Origin: Crossaster papposus
Lineage: Eukaryota; Echinodermata; Asteroidea; Velatida; Solasteridae
Assembly (NCBI GenBank): GCA_037893245.1
Contig: JBAIAA010000669.1
Coordinates: 1,426,001 to 1,490,000, forward strand
Direction of reading: 5' to 3'
Length of the DNA: 64,000 nucleotides
In this document: positions 1-13,700 of the stretch, in pieces
Numbering within the stretch: the first letter of the stretch is position 1
How the letters are laid out: each line of letters starts with the position of its first letter
Position numbers and translations under genes: made by a program
Notes under the pieces: generated by a model
Databases searched by the model: none
Seen by the model: only the letters and a program-made list of their open reading frames with translations
Told to the model about the DNA's origin: nothing

Positions 1-502
1 TGCATAAGAGTTTACGATGTGAAAATATGGCCTTGTGGGTTTTTGTAATGTATAAAATCCAAAAATTCGCAATGCTATGTCGTATACATAGACAGAAGTT
101 CAACCCCCTAAGATATTCATTAATTATTTTGTTGTCCCCTTCGTATTCTACTGTTGGGCGAGACTAAACACTGACAATATTTGTTTAGGTTATTATATTA
201 GTCTTTGTGATGATCATTTTACTGAAGAAAACATGGTGTTATTTGTTTGGACTTACCCTACTCTACCGACAATGAAATACATATTTTTTCATTTGTTAAA
301 CGTGGTAATTATACATAATTCACTGACCGTACAATATAATGTACGGGCCGTGAAACTGTTAGTTTAGGCCTAAGGCAATCTGATGTGATGGATTGTTTGC
401 TGAATGCGAAGGTATGCTTATCACGGTCCTCATTTTGATGTGACCTTATTTTGTCATTGCAAATCGTATTATTTTTGGATATTTGCTTTGAAGCTTCTAC
501 AG
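1..502. other. Left-edge sequence upstream of first visible exon
   Basis: AT-rich sequence with no supportable gene. It is best read as intron of copy A between its lectin exons (outside the window) and the first stalk exon. Short reading frames at 309-518 (minus) and 404-589 (plus) have no recognisable features. Confidence 0.5.
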
Positions 503-1754
503 TTAATGAGACGGCCACACAATCTGGTCATAATTGCGCAACAACTTCAAAACCAGTTACAAGCACGAGCTCATCATCCAACTCATTGATGACAACTTTA
601 ACAAGCTCGGCAAGCACCAGCCCCCACAACAGCCCGTCAGCAACGGCTTCGGTGTCGTCAACTGAGGTAGGCCTATTCTCTGTCCAACACTGGGAATTGG
701 AAATGCAAATTGTGAATTATGAATTAAGAAATATTTTTTAAAAGGAGCACATCAAGCGAAACAAAAGGCTTCTGCCCAAAATATGGAAGATTAGTTGATA
801 TAGCACTGACTTTGTTCTGAATGTGTGCAAACCTTAAACCGTAAACGTCTTGTTGGTCAAAATTCAAATACATTGTCAGGTGTTGTTAAACAACCTCTCA
901 ACTGTAACTGCCGTGACCACATCTACCCTGTCAGCATACACTTCTTCTGATAACACACTCGACACAAGTCCATCCTCGACTAACTCGCTCACTTCACGAC
1001 AATCAAGCACTAGCGCCATAACTACCCCCTCCTCAGTTACAAGCACGAGCCCATCATCCAACTCATTGATGACAACTTTAACAAGCTCGGCAAGCACCAG
1101 CCCCCACAACAGCCCGTCAGCAACGGCTTTGGTGTCGTCAACCGAGGTAGGCCTATTCTCCGTCCAACACTGAGAATTGGAAATGCAAATTGTGATCTAT
1201 GAATTAAGAATTTTTTTTAAAAGGAGCACATCAAGCGAAACAAAAGGCTTCTGCCCAAAATATGGAAGATTAGTTGATATAGCACTGACTTTGTTCTGAA
1301 TGTGTGCAAACCTTAAACCGTAAACGTCTTGTTGGTCAAAATTCAAATACGTTGTCAGGTCTTGGTGAACAACCTCTCAACTGTGACTGCCGTGACCACA
1401 TCTACCCCGTCAGCATACACTTCTTCTGATAACACACTCAACACAAGTCCATCCTCGACTAACTCGCTCACTTCACGACAATCAAGCACTAGCGCCATAA
1501 CTACCCCCTCCTCAACAACTTCCAATAACGGTGGGACTACCCCGTCTATATATCAGACAAGCTACGGTCCCACAGGCATCAAGACTACACAAGGATCTAC
1601 TACTGTGATATATCCAACTCTTACCAACCGGTCGCCTTTTAGCCCAGCCAACTTGGGGACATCACCAACTTTGGCACCAACTACCCTAAATATTCCCCCA
1701 TCTCCTCCTGAGACAACCAGTGAGAAAACCATTTCCTCAACGACAGTACCCAAG
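503..1754 (+). CDS. Copy A mucin-like stalk exons (three)
   Basis: Three exons (503-666, 880-1146, 1359-1754) encode a Thr/Ser/Pro-rich, low-complexity stretch of about 275 residues, a typical O-glycosylated extracellular stalk. Exon 2 is a chimera. Its first half copies exon 3 (it begins VLLNNLSTVTAVTT, against VLVNNLSTVTAVTT) and its second half copies exon 1 (both contain NSLMTTLTSSASTS). Exons 2 and 3 have phase 0 at both ends, so exon number can change without breaking frame. Donors read GAG|GTAGGC (exons 1 and 2) and AAG|GTATGT (exon 3). The intron sequences between them are also duplicated. Antisense reading frames here only mirror the codon bias and are not genes. Confidence 0.8.
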
Positions 1755-4700
1755 GTATGTAGCAAAAGTACTACGGTCCATGTTTCATCTTTGCTTTCAG
1801 AATAATGGCACAAAGCATGGCGACTGACCTCAATAGAACCTTTTAAGAAAAACAGAAAAAAAGGGTATTTTTTGTTCCGTTTGTAACTTTAAAATGGATG
1901 AAATTCAAGTAACCTCATTCAATTCTACTGTGGCTGCTTTTTTGATCTGCAATATCTTTGTCGTCGCATTTTCTACATGGCTGCAGGTTTATAGCCATTA
2001 TTTTTTTTAAATTCTTCTCATCACAAAAGGTACTTTTAATTTTCTTTAAACAAGCCTTGAAAAAGCAAACATCAGCAACCAGATGTCTCGAGAACAGTTT
2101 TAGACGAAACAAAACAACCCTTAATACATGTACTCGAGACAACTGTTGATCCGGAATGGTTGTAACCTCCACCGACCCTTGCCTTTACACCTGTTTTACT
2201 TTTTTGTTCGTCAGGGGAACGGGCTGAACGCTTTGTGGGAAGCCAACAGGAAAATAGACCAACGATCCCGGGAGTTACTTGAGAGATGTGGTACACAGAG
2301 TCCCGGAGAAACGATGGATCTTCTCGAGTCTGGTAATAAGCACTGTTATTATTTGCTGTTCTCTTCAAACATTGTTGGTTTTTGCCCATTGAATTGGCTT
2401 GCGTTCTACTAACGCGAACGTTCTTGCGCACATATGCTAGGTCATGCGAACGTAACGCCCCCCCCCCCCTAAAAACGACATTATCGTCGAAGATTTGCCA
2501 ACATAGCGGCACTTCTGGCACAAGCTGAAACGAGATATTTTAGCTCCCACAAGATAATAACGTTTCTGCGGTTGTGTGTTGATGTTCAGCCAAAGTCTTT
2601 GTACGATTTTGCGGTTTGTTGCTCTAGTGGCTTATTCCGGACCATTGACAATGGGCAATATTATTTCCCCTAAATACTTTTTGGATAGCTGCAAAGGTAT
2701 ATTCCACCTTTAACTATAAGCTATGACACAAATTGACTGCAAGTCGACTAATGGTCCTCTCTTAAACTCTTTCTTGGTTTTTGTTTCTTGCAGATTCGCT
2801 CGATTGTTCTGTTTGTGCCACAAATGTCACAGGGACACCAACTGGGAACGAAATTCGGGACAAAGTTGGTCCTCAGGGGGTTTTGCTGTCGCTGCCCTGT
2901 CATGCCTTGGGCGGCAAAGCAGGTAACATTAACCGTCTATCTATACTATGTAAAGCAGAATTTGTTTTTGGTGTAAATATATGACACTTCCCTTACGTCA
3001 CGTCGGTGAATCAGGGTTAGGTGCGTAACCGGGGACGTCCTCGATTAGATTATTCGTGTACAAACAAAGGGAATCGTCGAGAGGAACAAAATAAATCCTC
3101 GACTTACACCATAAACAAAGATACATGAGTTTGTGTGTGTCCGTCTGTGACAGAAAAGTGTTTGTCCACTTATAACTCGAGAACAACGTATCTTAGAGCA
3201 AAACTAAAGGCATACTAGAAACCAGCATAGTGAAATGTAGATCCCATTCCATTCTCAGGCAAAAACACTGTCAAACCAACAATTAATACAGATTTTTCTC
3301 TTTTGAGTCTTAAACTTGCGTGCAAAGCCCGTGCAAAGCGCGGTGCACAATCCAGCTCGTAAGTGCTACGTCATAAACGGGCACGCACCACCGACTAACC
3401 AATAGCATAGTTGGTAAGAATGGAAAGCTATGGATCGAAAGGTCTGTGGTTCGAATCCGAATAACGTTTGTATTTTTCTTCGACAATTTATCTTATGGGT
3501 TATTTTAACTATAGAACAAGGTTCAAGGGAAAAACTGGCTAGTTTCCAGTGACTTCCGTATTCTTATGGTACGTCCAAAATGCACGCACCACTGATTACT
3601 AGCGCTTATTGGCTGAACGCGCATTATAGCGCGTTTCTATACTCCATGTGAAGTGAGCATTTATGACGTAGTTATTTACGAACTACGAATCAGATAGGCG
3701 CATTGAACTCACGCAGTTACGGAACCATTCATCGACGCGTCGTTTTGCCCATATGGGCTACTTTTTTAACCACAGTTTTTTGCACACGACTGACAGTCTA
3801 CGCGTTTACGACCGTTGATAAGAACTGTCTTGCAGCGTGGTCGAATACATTATAATCCATCAGATGTAGTAATGTAAATGTTAGCGTCGTTAAAAATTTC
3901 CGTAAAATTTATATAGATATCACATTGTACACCGTGTGTCCGTTTGTCTGTGCTTGTTTCCTTTTGCGATCGAGGATCGAAACACAAAAGAAAACAAAGG
4001 GAACAAAAGATCCCCAACGGACGGTTTCTTTGTCCTCGATCGCGCCGGTAAGCGCTGAGCAATGGGGTTAGGTTTCAGTAAAGGAATAAAGGAAAACACA
4101 ATAGGGGATCCTCGGTCGTAATGGCAATTCACGAACTATAGTTCGTATTTCGATTACTAAAAAAACTGGACTTAAATGTGTTATTGTAGGAGGGGTCTAT
4201 GTTGAAAACAGCTGTTTGTAATACTGACACCTTCTACCTTAGGCCACAAACTGTCAATCACTCCCTGTATATCTCATATGAACCATTTAAAATTATGGCT
4301 TTGAGGCAAAATAACAGACAATATACATGGGAACTAATGACGTAATGGCTTTGTTTACATATGCACATTTATATGGGAGCGAAGTCGGACGCCAGACAAA
4401 TTAAGGACTGTCAGACTATCACATAGGAAAGCGCACATGTGACGTAACGTGGGTCTTAGGTACATTAGGATATGTTGGGTTGACTGTCGAAGCCTGACGT
4501 CACAGAGCTCGTGGTTAATTACGGATGGTGTATCTCTGGACACAGGACCCTTGTGTCAATCTCGACCCTTCTAGCGTTGTTTTCTTTCTTCACCTCTAAG
4601 CTGCCTTGGCAGTGGTGCTTTCAACAAGCCTTACCGTTGAGTTCTCATCACCGGCTCCACCAATCACCAACGACACGGGGCTGGACCCCAGCCGGGCCGG

Positions 4701-7700
4701 TGACGTTATCCAGGTCACGGACGTCGTGTCCATCTCCCTTGCTCCGACGGACCCCGACGAGGGACCGTTCGACTTTCACAACAATTCGTTCGCGTTGGAA
4801 CTGCTTCACAATCAGGTAAGCATTTTCACAAAGTGTGGCCTAGTGGTTAGGGTTAGTGCCTTGTGATCAGGGCCAGGGGTTCGAATCCAGCTGCTGATCA
4901 GTATGTTGTGTCCTTAGGCATTACGCTCTATCTCCACTTGCCTCTCTCCACCCAGGAGTGTAAATGGGTACCAGCATTAGATGGGGAGTAACATGCGATG
5001 GACTAGACTAGCACCCCATCCAGGGAAACATAAATATTCTCAGTCGTTTCATGCTTTATACTGAAACCGGTGATAAGCACCGGCCTGATATCTCCGAAAA
5101 TGACTGGTGACAGATTTTACTTTACTGGATTTGCAACTTTTAAGTTGTCATCAAATCCGACAATTTATTTTTTTGTGTAGACCAAAATTATTATACCAGG
5201 CTCTATGCATATTCACAATGAGTACGTCATCACAAGTATAGTAGAACAGTTTCTTTAATTCGGCCCATTGAAAATGTACAGGGTTCCTAAAGTTTTGTCA
5301 TTTTCTCAGTAATCTATCCAGGATTTGTGTCAAGAAAAAACCCACTTAGACCAGAAAGTAATACCTATGACGATTTCATTAACCTTTTTAAGACAAATGG
5401 GACAAATCCTGGAGAAATCCTTGGATCCTGTAAATTGTTCAATGGGCAGATTTCGTTTCTTGCCCTCCGGCTTATTTATACCGGTAGTTGGCCGCAAAAT
5501 GGTCACACGCATAAATAAATCAGCTGTATTCACTATCCCCATATTGATAAACTGAAACCACGAAGACGTCACTGAGCTTCCCTACAATGGGCGCAATTGT
5601 TGAATGGGCGGCCAGTAGGGCTGTGCAGATTATTGGAATATTCAAATATTTGATTAATTGGAAGGTCGAATATTAGAATATTCAATTATTCGATTTTACT
5701 CAGATTTGGATGAAATAAAGACTATTCAACCACCCTGTGCAAAAGTCACTATTCGGGTCAGTTATATAGACAGCAGCATATGCAGAGCTGTGTCTTTTTG
5801 TGCATTGCACTAAGTACTTCTCAGAGGGATAATCAGATTACAGTTTGTACTGTCCAACAACTGTGCTTCACTGGGAATAGTTATGCAATAAACCGACTGC
5901 AGTGATGAGGATGTGCTGTTTTGTGCATAGTGTGTACAGTATCTTCCTGGGAAAATCCCTGTCCCAAAACAGTACAACCTGTGAGTCATTTTGTGCTGTA
6001 TAACAACCTTATCATGTACATTGATTTTGCGCAAAATTGTGTTGCATATAGGAAGAATGGTGGGCAGTCGTGTCGGTCAGACAAAATATAAAATATAAAA
6101 GTAAGGTAGCACTTTTAATGACTAACTTTTTCTCTTCATGAAGAATTTTACCTTGGTTTTTATCGCGTATACGTCTTTAAACTTGACCCCGATAAAAGAG
6201 TTGCCGTGTTTCACTCGCTCAAACTTGCGATTCTTTTGGAAGTCGAGGTTCTGCATCACCTTTAGCTTCAAATTCAAGAGTTCAAAGTCGTCGGCTTGTT
6301 TCATTAAGTCGGCCACAGTTTTCTCAATCTCTTCTGCTCGTTTTATCTTCCGGTGGTTGTTGTGTATTTTCAAAAACTCTTCGGCTCGCTTCTTGCCAAT
6401 TTCGGTGACCTTGTCTCTGAGAACTCGAGCCTTGGTCTTGAGTTTTCGCCATTTCTTCTTCTTCCTTTGCTTGAATTTCGCCACCAGCGTGGTCGACTGA
6501 ATCCTCATTAGCATTGGATTCCTTTTTGCTCTTTAATTTAATTTGCAGGATTAAAGACATTTGAGGCTTTTGCCACTGGAGGATAATGCAGGATCCAGGT
6601 CATAAGGTCTAAACTAATGCTGGATGGTTTTGAAGGATTGAGGTTACTTTGGTATTTATCCATTGAGATATTTGGAGCGTTGAGGTTATTTGTTAGTTTG
6701 TACTTCCACACTGCTCAAGCTCTATGTACCGTAATTTTTTTGTAGAGCTTCAGTCAAGGTATAATGTGTCAAGGATAGGAAACGTTTGCATGTGTGCACA
6801 CCTTGTTGTAGCAGCGTTTGTTCCATTGTTTGGCTGCTTTATTGCTTAATGGCAAACCAACTGCCGTAGTTTGCAGGATTCGGCCAGTGGTCACCAGTAA
6901 TAAATATTGGAGGATTTTGCAGGATTCAGGTTATAAAGAGTTTTAACACTTTGGAATTGCAAGATTTTGCAGGATTCAGGTTATGTGTAAGAAAAATGGA
7001 GTAGAGAGTTAATATAGGAATTCCCGGCGAATTTCGCAATGTTTATTCACTTGTACAAATCATTCATTCGCTTTTATCTTAAATAAAATGACCGTCTTAA
7101 ATCCCGTTTCAATTAAACGAATGCCAATTCGTTGTTATTGTTTGTTCACTCGGTTTTAAAAAACATGTAAAAAGAAAATTGTAAAAAGGTTTAACCAAAC
7201 ATGTAATTCAACAGAAAAAAGTGCTGGCAATTGTTAATTTTTCAAATCACAAAAAAGAAGAAAACATTTTCTTAATAACACACCAATTTGTTTGGGTAAA
7301 ATACATGAACAGAGAAACCGTAAACTTGGATGTCCTTTGTTGTCTGTTTACAACCAGCAATTTTATTAAAGTTTACAGAAATGATTTTGTTTACCGGGGC
7401 TTGTTTTTACTCTTACAGATATCTGCAAACTTAAAGGAGGCAGATTTGGCCAAATACTTATTTTGGAATTTACATTTGTACAAAATACACATTGTATAAG
7501 GAGTGGGTTCACCACCACACTTACTTCGTTGAGGAAGCGAGCGACGAAGCCCCCCCCCCGTGTGTTTATTTATATACAATTGCTAATTTTTACAACTGGA
7601 ATTTATTTAAAACTAACTTTGGTTTTACCTCTTTTAAGGAGAGTAAACAGACACTGATTTAATTCATGCGTCTTATTTCCCTCTCAATCTCATATTGCGT

Positions 7701-10700
7701 GCACAAATAAGTATGTACATGTAATGCGCCGTATTCCTGGTCGCATGAGGGCGCTATAAGACGCCATTTTCCGGGTACCCAAACACAGGTAAAATCACGT
7801 TTAATGAAGTAGTTTAGTAACTTTACTTTTATCTAAAAATGGGATAATGAAAAAATGTAAATTGTTGAAGCTGTAAGAATATGTAAACTGACGTGAATTA
7901 TCTTCTCACTTTTAATTATACCCCCAACACCGTTAGCACAGCGCCCTCAACGTTAAAAAATATGGCCTATTGGCATATGTTATGCACACATAACTGTGAA
8001 ATATCATAGATTGCCCGGGCATTATAATGATTAAAATCGAGAGATCCAAAGCCGTCTTCATCATTTTAAGTATTTGATGAGTATTATCCATACTAATGAA
8101 ACACATGTATGTGCTACAATAACTATTTCCATACGTTTTTAGAGCAAGTTCATACTTTTTCAAAGATTTCGACACTTCGCCAATCCGCCACCACAAGTTC
8201 ACCGCTTGGGGAAAAGGTAATGCCATAGGGATAGCATAATTTGTTTGCTACGCAATCAACGTAATTGCCCCTGGAGTCATAGTGGTGCACTTCACCGTAC
8301 CCTTTGCGATTACCATTAAAGTGGAGGGTAACATAGATATCGCCTTCAGCATCACAGCATACACCGGCTGGATTGGCCCGAGTTCCATCCACACTAGTAG
8401 TGCGGACATTGAACATCTCTTTCCCTGTCAGATCTACGCAACACAATTCACATTCGTCATATATTGCAAAAACGAGACATCCTTCGTTGTTTACGGCAAT
8501 GTCAGTTGGGATCATTTTAGGGATTGGAATGTCCATGATAAAAGATCCGTCCACTTTAAGCAGAGATATGACCCCTCTCGTTATGTCAACCACCGCTACC
8601 TGATTGTTATTGTCAACTGCTACACCACATGTAAATATCAGATCCTCTGTGGTAATGCTCTGCAGGGATTTGAACCGCAAAATCGGTTGACAAGATTTAT
8701 TCCAAAGTTTTACGTGATCTTTACAGTGTACCAGAAGTTGATCGTCCGACGTCACAGCAATGCCTAACGGTGCATTCACCCTAGATTCCTTTTGGCATTC
8801 TCCGGTTGAAGTAAAAACTGTTACTCGCCGATTTTCCCTATCGTAAACAGCAATGTCACCATTGCTGAAGCATCCAATGCTCGTTATATATTTGATTTCT
8901 CCTCGGAAACGTCCACCCTTACCAAAAGAGGTCTTTAACTTCCATTTATCAGTCAGTATTGTACCGAGGTTGTATTTGTTTACTGCGTTTTGACTTCTGA
9001 AGTCAACGAATGATTCACCGGGTTTCACTTGCTCAAACTGTAGATCCTTCTGGAATTCCAGGTTCTGCATCACTTTTGGCTTCAAATTCAAGAGTTCAAA
9101 GTCGTCGGCTTGGTGCATCAAATCGGTCACCGCTCCTATAATCTTCTCTGCTCCTTCCATCTTATTCTTGTTGTTGGTTTGTATTTTCTCAAACTCTTCA
9201 TCTCTGTTCTTGCCAATTTCAGTGACCTTGTCCCGTAGCACTTGAGCCTTGGTCTTGATTTTAGCGATCTCTTCTTCCTCCTTTGCTTGAATCTTGCTAC
9301 AGGCCTTGGTCACCATTATTTTCAGACTGTTTCGTGTGTCGTCCACCGACTCCTCGTTAGCTTTGAATTCCTCTTTATTCTTCTGAAACTTCTCCACGAC
9401 ATCATTCACTTCTTTACGGTAGCATCTGACGGCATCGTTAATTTCACTGTATTTGTGATCAGTCGATCTGTGATCGGTCGCTGCGCATGTGCCACACGCT
9501 AACATCTTGCACGTCTCGCAGTAAAAATGCATCTCCTGGTTGCCGTGCTTCTGACATTTCGGAGAATACTTCTTGTCGTGATCTGTCAAAGGAACCTCCT
9601 GCTGCTCATGTTGTTGAACCGGTGTAAAACGATGTGCCTTGGTGCACTTGGAGCAGTCTTGAGCCGTCTTGCACAGCTGGCACAGGTTTTCCTGGCAGTC
9701 CAGGCATCGCGAGACGGCCACCAACCCTTCTTCGCATTCTTCACACGTCGGTGCTGTCGTTGCTTGCTGCTGGGTCTCCAGTGACTGCTCCTGCTTGCTG
9801 AACTCGTCCACCAGGGAACTCAAGAAGAAACAGTCGAGTAGACCGGGCAACCCGGCTTCTGGCACCGGGGTTTCCTTCCTGCAGACTGGGCAGGCAATCT
9901 TGTCCACTTCTGGCTGCTGCTCGCTCAGCATCCCATTCAGACAGCCGAGGCAGAAGGTATGCAGGCAATCCAGGATCTTGGGCTCTTTGTAACGGCAAAA
10001 GCAGATAGGGCATTCCAAGTGACCCTGGCTTATCTCACCCAACATGGTTTTGGCTGTGGACTCGGCCATCATCAGCTTGTTATCCTCGATCAACCTAAAC
10101 AAGCAACATTAGAAGAGTATTGTTTAGGCCTACCGTTTATAGTTTTGTAATGGACACCATTTGCCCACGTTCGAAATGAAAAACTGCCGTAATATGGAAG
10201 AAAAAGATTGTTATGGAAGTCAATCAGGATGAAGCATAATGCAAGGGGTAATTGATAAGTCCATGGACTAGGACAGGAGATGAAAACAGTTCAACGTGTT
10301 GAATGATAGCCCTAGTCTATTACCCCGCTTTATACTAGAGGCTACTCTAGACTGCGGGGCCATAGACCTGTGGTACGTTTTGTGTATGTTGTATGAATTG
10401 CGGGACTCTCAGGATTACGATAATGTATATGGAAGTGTTGAGCGATATGCATTTCGAGGAATATTTTGGAATCTTGTTGGTCAGATTCGATTCCCCGATC
10501 GACGGTTAGGTTTAATAACATGCTCGGTAATATGGCCGTAATGGCGACAGTATAAGACAGTAGACAAAACAAAAGCCAATTGCGGCTTTAGTAATAGGGT
10601 TATATAGACTAGGTCTACTTGAATGATTACACAGGTCACATCACTAGGGACTACTGCGCTTATCTACTGAAACAGCTACAATGACAAACACAAAAGAGGC

Positions 10701-13700
10701 GTTCCCTCTAGTCCTATCTTCATGATCTGGCTTCTTAATTAAACCATTGCTGTTAAGTCACTCTATTGTTAAGAGTGTGGATGCGTATCTACGATTATGC
10801 AGTAAAGTGTAGTCTTTTTTCAAAGACGAAAGCGTTTGATCGATCGTATACGTCGCGTATTCTGTTCACGCAGTGCGCTCGCTAACGACACGATTATAGA
10901 CCAGCTTGCTCGCTCGCTCATATCACTTTGCAAAATGCTACTAGCAGTTTAAGTGTTTTCTTATTTCTAAGCAGGCTTTCCTAGGGAGCCAATCGGTGAT
11001 TGCAGAACTGCGATTTTTTACACGTAATATACGCGCACACACAAAATTCCGCTGTGAAGCAGCGCAAAATTATATGCAGCGCAGGCCAGCGCGACCGTTA
11101 AATGTATAGTTGACGGCGTGAAGATGCTATGCCTATATTTGAATGGTCAAATTTGCATGAAAAGGTCAAATTGCAAATTACAAATTTAAGCAAATTGCAA
11201 AGACCACTCTGTGATCGAGGGAGTTGATGGAAATATAAATCGTGTCGTAAGCGGGCGCACTGTAGAATGCAGTGGTCTTTAGCAAAGACTAAGTAAAGTG
11301 TGGATTCGGGACCTTTGAACCATTTCTATGATGTCGCTCTATTGTTAAAAGTGGGGATTAATATCTACGAATTTTTTAGTAAAGTTTGGATTCGGAACTA
11401 CTTTCTAGGAAGCCTTTCATCAAGCGAAAGCAGACGGAACTGCTATTATCAACACGTACTACACGCACACACGAAGTTCATTTGTAAAGCAGCGCTAAAT
11501 ATAATAGTTGATTGCGTGAAGATGCCCATATTTGAATGGTCATTATTTACATGAAAAGGTCACGCCCCATTTAAGCATTTTGCAAAAACCACCGCGTGAT
11601 CGAGGGAGCACCGCCGTTTCTTAAGCGACATACAGTTGTGCGCATGTGTCATTTTCAAATCTAGAGTAAATAAAATGCATTATTCATGAGCGGTGACCGG
11701 CGACAGAGGGACGATAAAAAAACGGGAATTACCAATGAATACTAACAGTAGGGGCTTTTCAATTTTCATCAGTTTATTCATAAGAATATTCGTGATTTAA
11801 TAAACCCCCAAAACCAAACAAAATTGGTATGACAAGCGCAAAATTTAAACTGAAATACAGACGCTCCGTTTCGTTAGTCATTAAGGGAAAGGGTGGTTTT
11901 CAGGACAAATTTGACAGTGAAGATGACTTTTTCCAAACTCAAAAAATGGTTTGTATAAAAAAGCAGATTGTGATCTCTTTGAATCATGTGTTTTCGAAAG
12001 AGCAAACCCAGCAAGTGATAAACAAAACTAGGTTTGAATATTTAGTTTTTTCCATCTTTAACGGAGTTTTCTGCAACGCGACATTGCAGCCTAGTATAAT
12101 ACCCGTGTAAATAAATCTCGCATATTGTTTAAGGACACGTTTGGGAATACGCGGTTCTAGATTTCGAACCAGAGTGGGCAAATATCAGGCTGAATACTGT
12201 TTACAATTTTAAATTTGCCGCGTATTCGGCCCGAGATTTGCCAACTTGGATTCGAAATCTAGAACCGCGTATTCCCAAACGATATGCGTATTCCCATTTG
12301 GACGGGTATCATGCTAAACCGCAATGTCGCGTTGCGGAAAACTCCGTTCAAGATGGAAAAAACTAAATATTAAAACCTAGTTTTGTTTATCACTTGCTGG
12401 GTTTGCTCTTTCGAAAACACATGATTCAAAGAGATCACAATCTGCTTTTTTATACAAACCATTTTTTGAGTTCGGAAAAAGTCTTCTTCACTGTTAAATT
12501 TGTCCTGAAAACCATCCTTTCCCTAATGACTAACGAAACGGAGCGTCTGTATTCAAGTTTAAATTTTGCGCTTGTCATTCCAATTTTGTTTGGTTTTGGG
12601 GGTTTATTAAATTACGGATATTCTTATGAATGAACTCATCAAAATAAAAAAAGCCCCTAATGTCAGTATTCATCGGTAATTTCCGTTTTTTGATCGTCCC
12701 TCTGTCGCGGGTCACCGCTCATGAATAATGCATTTTATTTAATCTAGATTTGAAAATGGCACATGCGCACAACTGTATGTCGCTATACACAATGGCAGAA
12801 ACAGCGGTGGGAGTTGATGGGAATATAAATCGTGTCGTTAGCGGTTGCACTGTAGAATACAGTGGTCTTTGGATAAGACTAAGTAAATTAGTGTGGATTC
12901 AGTTCGGAACTTCGAATCCACACTTTTAAAACTGCCCTGTAAACAACTTACTGCAAAATACACGCTTAAAACTAAAGTGTTGGATTTCAACCATTAAAAT
13001 GATGAATTCAACACATTGAGTGTTGAATTCATCAGTTTTATGTATGAAATTCCATCGTTTAAAGAGTAGTCACTGACCGCACACTTATAAGGTTGATTCA
13101 ACACTTTAGTTTTAAGTGTGTAGCTGGATGTTTGACCACAGGAAACTTAATTGTAGTACCATTGTTTTTTAACACTGACATTGAAACACAACTTAAGACT
13201 TTTTTGCTAAATTGGTTGTACGGGTATAGCGATACACATTCTGTATTCGATTTTTTTTACACAAGTAAAACTGGGAATTCACAGTTTTCATCTGGATTAA
13301 ACTTAAACAATAAGCCATTTGCGAGTTAAATTTGAATAGCATCTGGTACACTTACTTGCTCAAAATGTGTGTCACATTTTAAATTTGAATTCTCCAGACT
13401 ATAAAGACACTGTTGCTATATCGCGTGATTCGGTATACCCAGCACGGTATGTGGCAGAGGGGTACCCCCCTCTTATCCCTATACTTTATAGCACTCAACA
13501 CTATTGTAACCTAACCCATCCCCCCTTGAAACCTAAAAGGAATTCCTGAGATTCCGGGAACACAATGGTCAACACAAAAGAGGGGGGGTTTTCTCTGCCA
13601 CATATCGTGCTTCATATGTGATTCGGGGCAAGCCTTACACTAGCAACGCACAGCTCTGGAATCGTCTGGTATCTTTGTGCTATTTTCACCCATTGTGAAC

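Noticed and set aside
876-1813. Minus-strand frames opposite the mucin exons (876-1109, 1562-1813; likewise 43315-43554, 43594-43809, 43879-44130)
   Set aside because: Mirror images of Thr/Ser-rich codons, giving artificial Val/Glu/Asp-rich peptides; the plus strand has splice sites and paralogue support.
9242-10013. Plus- and minus-strand frames overlapping the TRIM gene
   Set aside because: Shadows of the 640-codon TRIM frame, which has complete RING, B-box, coiled-coil and propeller signatures.
11829-12633. Two plus-strand frames resembling a small duplicated gene
   Set aside because: They are the two inverted arms of one palindrome read in opposite senses; one cannot be a protein homologue of the other.
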